A stretch of DNA of 64,000 nucleotides. Origin: Earliella scabrosa. Lineage: Eukaryota; Basidiomycota; Agaricomycetes; Polyporales; Polyporaceae. Shown one piece after another: positions 11,193 to 22,533 of the stretch. The position numbers were made by a program, and so were the translations under genes. Where the stretch lies: positions 1-64,000 of the forward strand of contig JABYQQ010000031.1 of assembly GCA_022605405.1 (NCBI GenBank), in the 5' to 3' direction. Below the pieces are notes generated by a model. That model did no database searches. It saw nothing but the letters and a program-made list of their open reading frames with translations, and was not told where the DNA came from. Within the stretch, counting starts at the first letter, position 1, and every line of letters starts with the position of its first letter.

Positions 11193-13624
11193 TCAAGTAA
11201 CTGGGTCGATGCATGCGATGGGGACGATAGGTAGACGATGAAAGTTCGCCACGAAGGTCCGTGTGTAGAAATCGGCTGCCTCTTCTTGAATCAATGAGTA
11301 CTCGTCAGCATCCCACGAATGAGTCCGCAGCGCGCTGGCCAAGTATGATGGTCGATGTGGCCACCGACATATGACCTCCAAGAATGCACGGAGGAAAGGA
11401 ATGCAGGATGCCCAGTGGCCGTCGGTCGGAGCCTTCCAACAGAATCGCATGCGCTCTCCTACAATATCTGGTGCAACTCCCATCGCAGCGGAATCCAGCC
11501 CCCAAACTGCAGAGATCTGGGTGTCTCGTGCCCAGACGTCGACGATGGGCCAGTCATCCCGAGGGAGAAGAACGCGATCCAATGCCATGAGCTCGCACCG
11601 CCAACTGATCTCGTGAGCTTCCCAAAGGAGCAGATTACGCACCCTCTGGTCGCGCGCAGCAACCTCCGCCGTTACCGCTATCTCCCCCAACGATGGTGCA
11701 TCGGAGACGGAATACGACGGCAAGCAAGCCCCCTCGCCAAATAAGCGCCCAATCTGATTCCTCTCGTCGTGCTTCCGCTTGGCACGGCGCTGCTCCCCCT
11801 CCGACCCGCGGATGACAGGGTGAGACTTCGCCTCATAGTCCCCCCAGAGCGCCACGCGCCACTCAGCAATGGTGAGTGGTCTACCCGACCAAGTGAGCTC
11901 CAGGAGTCTTAGTCGACAGAACTCCCGGATGCGGACTAGATTGTGGATGTATTGTGGGACCTTCTCGTCATAGCGACAGACCGATGGGTTGGGGGCGCCT
12001 TCGGGCAAGCGGGTCCGGGTGGAAATGGTGTCAAGAAGAAACGGCGGCGGGTAAAAGTATTGTGCGGAGTGCTCTGGTTGATCGAGGGTTCCGGCTCGCT
12101 TCAAAGCGCGCTCCCATGCGGGCGGAATGTTGTAGAACGGTGATGGCGTGTGTAGACGGGATGGGTGAGGCACAGATGTTCGAATATCGTTGCAGGAGCG
12201 CGAGACTGTAGTGAGTTCGGATCGCGTGCGAGTGTGCGAGACTCGATCGACGGCACGACCCGTCCGTAGTGCCTCATGGTGTTCAGGGCGGACAGGGACG
12301 GCGATTGATTTCGTGATGACGCGCAATTTGCAGGGCGGCACAGAAGAAGGGCCGCTAGTGGGGAGTGTGGGTGCGTGCACCGCACAAAGCTGCCTACTGA
12401 CGACGAAGACCATGTCGGCAAGCCAATCGTTCTGCGCGATGTTGAGGATACCCGCCATAGCGCGAGGTGCATGACTGGACACTGGGCTACCGTCCGATGT
12501 CTGGAGATGGTCCGGTTCCGTGCATGGCACCACTTTCCCAATCTTGATATCAGGGGTAAAGGATTGCAGGACCCAGGTCGGCAGACCAACTCGGATGCAC
12601 GTCATCGCTGACGGAAGACTTGTGACGAACGCCCCAACAACCGGCAAGATGTGCTTGCTGAAATCCTGGCCGCTTTCGGCCCGGGGGAGCACGGTGTTGA
12701 AATACGTTTCGAGCCCCATGAGCTCAAGTGTTACGCGTTGAATGTGCGCCCCAACAGCGATCGCGACCGTCGGAAGGGCAGGCAACCGGCGCATGCGTTC
12801 TATGCATTGGCGTAGAACCAAGATCAACTCACGCCCAAACGCCAGACGGCGGGACGGGATGCCATCAAGGCAATGAAACCGCTCGATCGCACGATGGGCA
12901 GCATAGATGAGCCGCTCTTGTATCGGGTGTGCCAAGTAGCCTCTCCCGACAAGACCGTCTGATCGAAGCTCTACCCAATCATGCTGGGGACTCAAGGACG
13001 CCCAGAGGACGTGAAGCTGGGGAGGGACTGCGCGAGGAGTGGGGATGCAGGGCACGTGCAACATGTTGGCCAGAAGACGCTGTGGCCAGCGGGAATACTC
13101 GTGGAGACCCCATAGGCCATCTGTATATGTCTTCAAGACTTCGCTGCGTGGAGGAAGGGCAGGAATCCAGTCTTGATTGGGGGAGGAGATAAGGACACCG
13201 TTTACCCGAGCAGTGACTCGTGCGTCACCAGGGTGTGTGATATCAGGCACTAGTAGTACAGCAAGTCAGATCAGACGTCTCATAAAATAAGGGACTGAAA
13301 CTCACTAGCCACGTCCTGATTCGTCCTAAGGGCAACATGGTGGTCATAGGGGAATACATCGCGGTGCGTCGACCGGCGCAGAAATCCGTTCGCGTGCTCG
13401 TCGCGCAATTCGGCTGGCCGTTCCTGAGTGCCATGTTCTTCAAATGGAAAGCCATGCCCTCGTGTAGGAGGATGGGCAGGGCGGGTATGGGGTACCGATA
13501 CAGGAGGCATGTTAGGGGGGAATCGAGGACACGTGGCATTCGATGTGAGGGACAACGGTGAAGACATTTTGGTGATGAGATGGACTCGACGCTGTGTTAA
13601 GGCTTGCAGGGTCTGGTTCTCCAA
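11193..13624 (-). CDS. Uncharacterised large protein, 791 aa, two exons
   Basis: Exon 1 is 13624-13306 and exon 2 is 13249-11193; the phase-1 junction gives 792 codons. The codon made at the splice is itself ATG (A from exon 1, TG from exon 2), so a single-exon reading would wrongly start at the GTG at 13250. An alternative start is the ATG at 13567 (MSSPLSLTSNATCPRF). The N-terminal exon is proline-rich. The long exon is a mixed soluble protein with many aromatic residues (VLWASLSPQHDWVELRSDG, RRLAFGRELILVLRQCIERM) and a basic patch EGEQRRAKRKHDERN. No transmembrane segment or known motif. I believe such proteins are multicopy in Polyporales, but cannot name a domain. Confidence 0.6.
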
Positions 13625-14110
13625 TCGCCGCAGAGCGGAAGTACTGACCTAAGTCCACACGGCTCGGATGGGTGGAAGGGGTTTATCTGACACAATGCGT
13701 TGCGGACGAAGAGGGCGTCCCTGATAAGACGCCTGAGAGCTAGACAGCTGGCTCAATGCTAGCTTGTAGTATATTGTCCAACGACGACTGGGGCCGACCA
13801 CTTCAACGCCAGGGTTTCGCTCGCGAGAAAGTCAGGAAGGGGGGACGAAAAACAACGACGTGGAGCTTAAGAGAGGGAGAGGCGGATGCATCACGCCGCG
13901 CCGGCGGCCAATTGATGCCTCCATCCGTGTGGCGTTCCGGACCTAGACCGACTCGGCTTGGTTGCTGAGATGGCATGATGGCTTATAAGCTTAAGGCTGT
14001 TTCGGCGCTTGCCATGCCAACCCCACGGAGAGAGATCAAGATCTGATCTGATCGGCGCTCCGAACGGCTGTTCGGTTCTACCCGAGGGCACAAAGTTCAG
14101 CAAGCACTAG
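13625..14110. other. Intergenic, no gene seen
   Basis: 486 bp between two minus-strand genes. Short open frames on both strands lack any splice or protein support. Confidence 0.4.
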
Positions 14111-14921
14111 CTAATCCTCCTCCCCCATCACCAGGTCAGCGTGCAATGCCTGACTGTCTCCCCCCGCACTCGCAATGCATGGAGTACGTCTGACCTTCTT
14201 CGTAGCAGTCGTCATGTTCCAGAGCCACTCTACGCGTTCGCCGTCCATCAAACCTGCCTCTCGATCTGCGCCTCCCGGGACTTGTGCCACTTGCCGTCGA
14301 AGCTCGTTGACCATCGTCTCCAGCCGATGACAGCTCAGGCTGTACCGTTCCACGTTGTCTTCAAAGGCGCGCAAGAGAACCTCGGCCATCGTGGGATAGT
14401 CGACCTCTGGAATGTCTTGACGGGCGATAGAGTTGAATTGGTTACTGTGTACTGCCCGGTGAGTGGTTATCGTTGTCCCTGATGCGCCGGGAGCGTCGCC
14501 GGTGGTGTATGTCGGTGGCATGGTTGTCGTCCACGCGAAGACGTTCTGGTACATTGGCACGAGAGCGCTGTTGCTGTTGTCGATGGCCATATCGCGAAGT
14601 ATGCGCGCGAAACGGAGGGAAGGGGAAAACGGTGCCGTCGGCGTGCGAGTGGGCGCTGCAACGGACCTGGTCGATAGGCTACTGATAAGCAGAGACTCGC
14701 GCATCCTTACAGACAGAGGGATAGGGGACGACGTACCCTGTTGGCGAAATGAGCGACCATCCCGCGCTGGCTGCGTGGTGCGGTTCATGGTCGGGTTCGT
14801 CGGTGTAAGGTCCGTCGACTGAGCGTTCTTGGAGGGTGTGGAACGGGCGAGGAGTTGACTGACCCCGCACGCGTTTGACGACCGAGCGTCCGGGTGAGGA
14901 GCGACGGCGCTTGCCACCCAT
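14111..14921 (-). CDS. Small basic protein with C-terminal helix, 251 aa
   Basis: Exon 1 (14921-14737) and exon 2 (14681-14111) join in phase 2 with a GTACGT donor and an ATCAG acceptor, giving 252 codons. The N-terminus is very basic (MGGKRRRSSPGRSVVKRVRG), a likely nuclear or nucleic-acid-binding tail. The second half has a predicted long helix (PTMAEVLLRAFEDNVERYSL, then RLETMVNELRRQVAQV) suited to a coiled coil. It is the last of the minus-strand run and lies head-to-head with the KDZ transposase, the two ATGs being 190 bp apart, so the promoters share this gap. No family recognised. Confidence 0.6.
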
Positions 14922-15111
14922 GATGATGGAGAGTGAGAAGTCTGCGCGCGGCGGGGTGCCGAGGTTATAAAGGAACGGTCAATGTGACAGTTACTGATTG
15001 TGACAACGTCTCCAAAATGTTCGAGGACAGAGTCCGCAAGACTCCGCACCACCGGCTATTGCAGTCTGGGCTAGTCAACTTCTCCAATCGTCCGTCCTAT
15101 AACGCAGCAAG

Positions 15112-18100
15112 ATGGCAGGGATTTCCGACCGCAATCCGAACGGTGCGACGCCTGGTGTCACATTCTCCGCTGAGAGTGTTGTTGGCTTGGTTCACGATCT
15201 TGGTGGAACCAGTGAACGTCATCGGCCATCTCCTTCTCTCTCAGGTCCTCGACCGAGGTTCCCCCTCCCTGCTATACCTCCTATTCCCTTGAAGGTGTCG
15301 TTCTCCCACCTCGGCGCTGCTACATCAGACCCTACCAATCTCCGCCATGCTCATGGGACGAGGAGCTTGCCCGCAACATCGTCGTTTGCTAGCGCGAATC
15401 AGACATCGTCGCCTTCCCTCCGCTTTTCGGATCCCCGAGTGTCGAAGACCGTCGATGTCCCGAGGAAAACCAGGAGACAACCTTTGGAGAAATCGCAGGG
15501 CAAGGATGCTGCGGGGACCTCCTCTGGCGAAGCGAAGCGAGGAGATCGCCCACCTGCAAAAGCCAACAATACAGTCGTGCGTAGAGAGTCGCAGTATTCA
15601 TCTGGCTGCCCCTAGCAACAGCTCATATACCGCACGCACATCGTTTCTTAGACTCCCTCTGAACGAAACACGTGCTTCATGGAAGAAGGACACGCCAAGA
15701 TAGCCCTCGATGCCTGGTTGGAACACGAACGACCTCCTGACCCGTCCGCCCGGTGCTTCCACTGTGACACAGAGCTCACGAAGAAGCTCACCACATCGGC
15801 GGAAGAGCAACCTCGTGGACACAGTACCGATACCAACAGCCGACCCAGTTTCTACCGGTGTTTTGATTGTCATTTCATGCCAGATCTTTGCAGGTCCTGC
15901 CTCCTCATCATCCATCGCTTGAACCCTTTCCATCGACTCCTTAGTTGGGACCCAGTCCGTGCCATGTGGCAGCGCACCACCACTGCAAACCTCGGTCTGG
16001 TCCTCTACGGTGGTCATGGAGGTCGTCGGTGTCCAAGAGTATCCCGCGAACCTCGAGAGATGGTAATAGTGCATGAGGGCGGCGTAACGAAGTTGCGGCT
16101 CAGCTTCTGCGAGTGCCGCCCCATCGGACTATCTGGGACAAGACTTAGGACAGCTCATGCCACATCGGAGTGCATCGCCGAGGATCTCTCCAGGGATCTG
16201 CTGGTACCAGAACCGATTCAGCTAATTCAGATGGGCCTCTACCCTGCCAGCTGGAAGCGTCCTCGTACCGCTTTCACTATGAAGCTAATGCGCGCGTACC
16301 ACTTGCTATCCTTACAAGCCCAAACGAGCGCGCTCGACTTCTACAACTACCTCCGTCGAACCACGGACAACGTTGACCCCGAGTCTGTTCCGGTGAGTTG
16401 TAATCAATCTGTGTCCGCGACGGCGCTAACCGTCTTGACGATGGGCAGGATCGTTATCGCGAAATGCTTGCTTCTATGAGGGAGTTCTCGTTCTTGCGCG
16501 CATGTAAGCGAGCTGGTCAGATTCCGGGGCGGAACATGCCCCCCAGAAGCCTTGCCGTCCTTTGCCCGGCCTGTCCCCAACCCGCGATGAACATGCGTCC
16601 TGGCTGGACGGCGCGTGCGCACAAATACTCGTGGGTAATTCATGAAACTCTGGAGCTACCCGGACGAACTTGATGCATATGTGTTTCACAGCTACCTCGA
16701 TGCCTTGTTCTATGGGATAGATGGTAATTATCATCAGCACCAACGGAAGAAAGCGACGGATAAGGACGACATACCGCTTACCATGGGAGCCGCCTACTAT
16801 GCCAATGAGGCTGACTTCGAGACTTACGTGAAGGCGATGGGAGAGCCAACCCCGGAGGTAAGTACCACTTTCATCTCAATCGCGGTATACAAGCTGAGTC
16901 ACGCCACCCAGGACTCTACGTGCCACAAGTTCGGCGCAACGGGTTCAGGGGGGTACACACACAATGTCAGCGGCGTTCTCGCACTGTCCTGTCGACATCA
17001 ATTCCTGCTGCCTGCATCGTGCGTGGATCTGATTTCCAACGAGAAGTATGTCAATCTGGATGGAGAGCACACACGACAGGCGTCACTCACCGTCCGTTGC
17101 ATAGGGCCTATATTGTTGACTTCGCGGTCGTCTCTGGGGCCCAGCCCTACCTATCACTACGACTCTTCAAACAGTTCTACGACGTAAGCTGTCAGTACAT
17201 GGTCCGTTTCAAACTGCGCCTCGGTCGCATGGAGGGGCACATCCCCCTGCTAGATTCTCTCTCTACGGCGAGGCTCCCTCGGGTGGAGGGCGCGATCGGA
17301 AGCTGGCATCAGTATGCTCACAAGGAGCAGTGCCAAGCGTTCCAATCGCCGAACTGTCTTCCCGGTTGCGGCAAGGCTGACGGCGAGATGCTCGAGCGGA
17401 CTTGGGCGGTAACCAACCCTTTGGCGCGGCGTACTAAGGAGATGGGTAGAGGTCATTGCCATGATATCATGAACGATCAGTACTCCGACATGAATGTACG
17501 CCATGTTCATGGCATCGGTGAGTACTGACTCGGCATTTGAGATAGCGAACAGCTTCTGAGGCAGTTACGTTGCAGCGAAGGAGTTGGTCACGAAACATAC
17601 CGACGCGGAGAGGTTCCTCGGAGATGCCAAGAGGTACCTGGAGAAGGTCGAGTCGGGCATTCCTGATGAAATCCTCAAACAATGGATCGCAGAAGAGGCG
17701 GAGTGGCTGACTAAGGTCGTGGACATCAGCAACCACAAGGGGCTGGACAATCCTTTCACGTCACCGAAGGACGATGGTACGTCACATGCATGTACTATTC
17801 ACCTCTCATACTTGCCAGGCGGGCCGTCACCTTCTAACATGTCGCTCCAGTGATGACGAAGTGTGGCGCGGTGGCCAAATTGGCGTCCGCGCGTCGTATC
17901 GACGAGCATATCATCGGCATGGAGCTAGTTGCGGCCATCGAGGGGATGGTGGACTTGGAACAAGAGAGGTATGACCGCAACATCTTTCATATGCGGTGGA
18001 GCTGACTGAACCGTCGTGCAGGTTAGATCTCATTAAGCTCGTTTACTCGACCGACGGCGCCAAGATGAAGCAGCGCACGACCCTCCATAGAAAAGTACAA

Positions 18101-19404
18101 GCCTTCACTGCGAAAGCGTCCCTTTGTGAAGACATCTACAGCCGCTATGTGAATCCGCTGGTGACACTCGCCTATAACTCGCTCGTCGCCACAGCTTCGG
18201 AGGGTAACACCGAGCAAGTCGCCGTCGTTGGGGCAGCGTCCTCCGCCCCGGCCCCCAGCCACGACAGAGCTGACAACGACGCTAGCACTCCGCCCACGAC
18301 ACGACCGTCGGAGGCTACTGATGCTCCGGAGCACATTGCAAGCGGAGGACGGGCATACGCACAGCAGACGAGCGCTATGTCTCTCCCGTCGTGCTTACCC
18401 TGGAGAGATTCCGCAGACGACCGTGGGTGCGGCGTCGAACCATGTCCGCAGACTGAGCGCGATCGCCCCGAAGATTCATTTCTGGCAGAGATGCTGGACG
18501 ACATCGAAGAGGTGGACATATACTTGCCATCTCTGTATCACAGCACTATCCGGAACCACCCTCACATGGTCGCAGTGGTAGCGATCGAGCGCAAGATACG
18601 AGAAGGGCAGGCCCACGAGGCTCTCAATGACCTCCGTTTGCAACTGACTGCGCGACACAGTCTACAGGACCTCCGGGAGCAAGGTTCCGGTCAAGCGCAC
18701 AACAAGCGGATCACCGACATGGACAAGACGTATAAAGAAGCGTCAAACTGCGCACGCGACGAGTACCGCCGCATCCGTTGTCTCCTTCTGATCCTCGGCA
18801 TGAGTCCTTCGCACGATTCTTTACGGGAACTCAAGGACGAGGATTGCAAACCGCTAGTGGAGATCAGACGCCTAGGGGAGAGTAGAACAACGCGGAGTTG
18901 GCTATGGGGTGATATGTCCATGTTGCGGGACGAGATGGACGCCGAGGCCAAAGCGTTCATGATTTCTCGTAAGTACGAATACCCAAGTCCATGTTCAATA
19001 GCTGATGGTTGTCCTTGCGAAGGAACTAGGCCGCACTGGTTCCGCTGTCGTGCCGCGAAAGCTAGATGGGAGGAAGAAGTGTATCTGAAACGCGAAGAGA
19101 TGTACAGGACGCTCAGGTTCTTCTTGCATGGCCGCGAGATGTGGGACAAACGTGCAAGAGAGCACGGCGGTCTGCGGGCATGGGGAGCTCAAGCGTACGC
19201 GAACAGGTCAGTCAACGAGCGTGTGTACCTCAGGGTTCGGAGATCTCATCATCAATGCTACAGGCAGGCCTACAGGTATGAACGGTTGTACAACAGCGCC
19301 CGCGCTATCTATCCCGCGTGCATAGAGAAGGTGAGCCTACCTCTGCGAGCCTATTTGTCATGTCCTTAGTCATTTCCGTCGCTTGACAGACACCGGGAAT
19401 GTAG
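15112..19404 (+). CDS. KDZ transposase, CxC2 type, apparently intact, 1229 aa
   Basis: Eleven exons: 15112-15576, 15652-16392, 16449-16630, 16692-16857, 16912-17045, 17105-17517, 17576-17776, 17851-17968, 18022-18968, 19023-19330 and 19390-19404. Every junction is in phase, giving 1230 codons and no internal stop. The CxC2 cysteine cluster is at about residues 190-250: ARCFHCD, then YRCFDCHFMPDLCRSC and WQRTTTANLGLVLYGGHGG. A further CPACPQP pair follows (441/444), then the transposase core: YGIDGNYHQ (first acidic position), FYDVSCQYMVRF, and GCGKADGEMLERTW (acidic position). A long helical tail follows. The last exon encodes only four residues, TPGM. KDZ proteins are RNase-H-fold DDE-type transposases that are expanded in Agaricomycetes. 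The exon 9/10 intron could also be read through. Terminal inverted repeats were not identified. Confidence 0.85.
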
Positions 19405-20195
19405 TACCGGAATTTTAGGCCGCTTTTCAACTCGGCATGATGGAACCACGACCACTGATTGCCGACCGGGTCGTCCCGACGCATGTACTTAACAAACGCC
19501 CTTCTCGCACGCCCACTGCTCCGCCTCCCTCTTCCAACAGTAAATGGGATTGTCCGTTACTGCCGCCGCATTGGTAGGACTACAATAGCTAGTCCGTGTC
19601 TTCCGTCTCTCCGTATGTTCATTCCCCTCCAACACTAGAGCTGGTGGCTGCGGCCGAGTGGTACCCACTTACCATCTGGACCATGGAGGCGGGGGTCCTC
19701 GAAGCATGTCGCGCCTGGCTAGGAGATTTTCGTTGAGAAGTTCTGGCCACATGAAACGCAGTGCAGCGAAATGCCTAGGAGGCTGGGGCTGGTCGCTAGG
19801 GGCTCTGTGAAGGACGAAACACTGGAGGCGATATCTAGTTGTCATGACATGACCTTGCGCATGCTCAGATGGTTTGGCTGGGCAGCACCGTACAGGCACC
19901 CGAGACTCTAGATCGCAGTGCCGTCGTTCTGATGGTTATCAGGCACTTTGACTAGCACCCAGCCCGCTTACCCGGGGCGCTGTTCTCGTTGGGTACAGCC
20001 TTCTCGCGAATGTTACGGGCACAACGAGGTACAACGTCGTCTGACCGGTCAGACGGGAAGAAGAGGGACCCCAATTGATGCTGACCATCGGAAGGACGTG
20101 ATATGATCTTCCGTTGCTGCGCGAACATGCGTTGTGGCCACTCGCGGAAAGAGTAGCCCGAAGTTCTATTAGCCGTAACCTCGCGGATATTCACA
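19405..20195. other. Intergenic, no supported gene
   Basis: 791 bp between the KDZ transposase and the next plus-strand gene. No spliceable coding region, repeat or RNA gene seen. The 3' end of the KDZ element probably lies here, but I could not place it. Confidence 0.4.
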
Positions 20196-21218
20196 ATGTC
20201 TAAGGCCGTCTTTCCGCTTGCGATTGCAGCGGAACGAGTTTTTACCATCGACTTCGACCACTACCCTGTCGTGAAAGAACCCCGCCTCCTAGTCTGTCCC
20301 GTCGCATTCGATTTCACAGATGCTGCTACGTCTGGTCTTCTGGCATAAGGCATGCTACCATTCTGCGTCCCTTGGGCATACACGCTAATCTGGTCCTAGA
20401 ACTTCCTCCCCGCCGACATGTGTTACGTCCGCACCGAACACGACAGTGTCCTTGTTCTGTGGGATGTTGAGTGGTTCCGCGATTGCTGCGAGGAGACTCC
20501 GGCGCGGCTCCTTGCAGTGTGGAACATCGAGGCTGGCAATTGGATCAGACAGACGGCGAAGGACATCTACATCCATGTCCAGGAGTCGGTACCCACCATC
20601 CTCATCAGGATGGCCACCGTATCCCACTGCGCGGGGCTAGGCGAGGAGTTGTCCTTGTTGGAGCAAATAGCAGGGAGAGAAGATCCCACCATACGGCGGA
20701 CCACCAGAGTTCGTCCGCTTGGTATCGAGGAGGCACGGAAGTTACGCATCATAGCCTGGGGTTTGGTGAGTTCTCTGTCTATGGACCTTTGTACGCTCCT
20801 GCGACGGCTGCAAGAATAGCTCAATCATCGTTGCTAGAACGAAGACGGGCCGCACAGCTTCGTGGTCAGCATGTCGGACATCAACACCCTACGCATGGCA
20901 GATTTTAAACCTCTCATGGAGTATCTTCGTAGCGCACCTGTGGAAGAAGCCGCGGAGGACCCCGACTCACCTGTTCCGGCCCTGGAAATCTGGGACGCGT
21001 CGCAAGATATCTGGGTTCTCAAGCGGACTACCGATGTCATCTCCATCCGTCCTGCCGACTTCCTGTTGCTCGTCCGGAACCCCGCAGTTCCTAACGGCAA
21101 CGGTATGGGTGGACGGATCGCCGCTATGTACGAATGCTCCTTCATGCAATGGGCTGCCGAGTTGCAAGATCTGCCAGCTGTTCGTCTTCCTCGCTATATC
21201 CTCGCTACATGGAAATGA
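20196..21218 (+). CDS. Uncharacterised 297-aa protein
   Basis: Exons 20196-20342, 20400-20765 and 20838-21218 are all phase 0 and give 298 codons. The second intron is a good GTGAGT...CTAG intron. The first has a GC donor (GCATAAG), which is unusual, so the first 49 residues are less certain; without them the protein could begin at MCYVRTEHDS. The protein is a soluble alpha/beta-type sequence (SVLVLWDVEWFRDCCEETPA, EIWDASQDIWVLKRTTDVIS, IRPADFLLLVRN) with no transmembrane segment and no motif known to me. It follows the KDZ transposase on the same strand at 0.8 kb. Confidence 0.55.
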
Positions 21219-21813
21219 CTCACCTCTGTGGCCAGGTGCAATTCGTGTCGCCGCGTGACAGCGGGACCGTTCGCCGTTTCATTCCACTCTCTTGAATCCG
21301 AGAGTCATAGGGTCGCGCACAAGAATGTCGTAGTGGGGGGAGGGGTAATACAGTTGCTATAGGGCGGACAATATCTTCATTCAATCAGATTTCGTGTTAG
21401 TTGGAGTCTGTCTGCCGCACGCTGGCAGAGTTGGCATCCTTACGCCTCGCGAGTGGGCGCCATGCATCGGTTCTAGATTGGCGTCAGTTATGATACTGCG
21501 TGCGTGATAAGAAGGGCGCGGACTGGGCATGCATACGCGCAAATCGCGCCCTCTTCCGGAAACTACTGGCATTTGGGGACGTTCGAACGAGCCGCACGTG
21601 GCGCGTACGCTGTTGACAGCTGTAACCAAACCCGCGCTGAGCCTAACTTGTGCAAATTGCGCCACTTCAGGGCAAGCGCCGACCGAGTCTGGAGGGTATA
21701 TCAGCAGCACAACTTGCAACGTTCATCACAGGCAACACACTTCGCCGTGCGTTCTTCAAGTTCTTACCTCCGTCATCGCTCTCCTGCACGCTCCCTACCG
21801 TCTTACCCCAACG
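21219..21813. other. Intergenic, no gene seen
   Basis: 595 bp. A plus-strand frame runs into the next ATG from upstream without a stop but has no protein-like features. Probable promoter region of the 203-aa gene. Confidence 0.4.
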
Positions 21814-22533
21814 ATGCCCGAAGTCATTCCAAGCACCGCGGCTGCCAATATTGAACCGATGGTCAAGCTCGTCCTCACCGTCGTGACCGGAGAATGGACT
21901 GGCGAGCAGGAGCTGGGGTTGTATATCGTTGTGAGCAATGAGAACACGGAAATCAAGGTGTGTCGGGTCCTGTCGCTGGATGACGCGTACTGAACCAACA
22001 GAGTACAGCTGAGGCTGCCAGAGGAGCTGTCCCTCGCAGAGGCCACCTCCCCTCGCTACTGGGACCACCTTGAGAGTCTTCTCCACGAGACCGGAGTCCG
22101 CGCGAGCCTCACCGAAGAGCAAGGTGATGCAGTTGATGTCGTCGTGTCGCTCTACCGCTTCCTTGGGAAAGGGTCTCCCGAGTCGCAACGCATCTGGCCC
22201 GAGTTCTGGCAGCAAGTTCACGCCATCGCGGAAGTGACCGCCGTTGCCCCTCAAGTCGCGCCTTGGAACTTGCTCGTCAACATGATCCCTTGGGCTCGCC
22301 GTGTTGCTAAGGTCAGTCGCTGCCCCCACGCCGTGTGACATCGGACTGTGCTGACCGTCGATATGAAGCATGCCCTGCCCCCAGGCATGCTTGCGCGCTG
22401 GACTGACCCGATCGAGAGTGGGGAGTTCGACGACGATGAAGATCAGGGGAATCCTTCGAACGAGGACGAGGACGAGGACGAGGGTGTCGGGGCCGTGCAC
22501 GCTGTTGGTGACGAGCGTGCGGCGGATGCCTAG
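21814..22533 (+). CDS. Uncharacterised 203-aa protein with acidic tail
   Basis: Exons 21814-21957, 22009-22311 and 22369-22533 are phase 0 at both junctions and give 204 codons. The donors are GTGTGT and GTCAGT. The body is helical and hydrophobic at intervals (EPMVKLVLTVVTGEWTGEQE, RIWPEFWQQVHAIAEVTAV, VAPWNLLVNMIPWARRV). The C-terminus is highly acidic (GEFDDDEDQGN, then EDEDEDEG), encoded partly by a GAGGAC tandem repeat at about 22460-22484. Acidic tails of this kind occur in histone- or DNA-associated proteins, but no domain is recognised. Confidence 0.55.
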
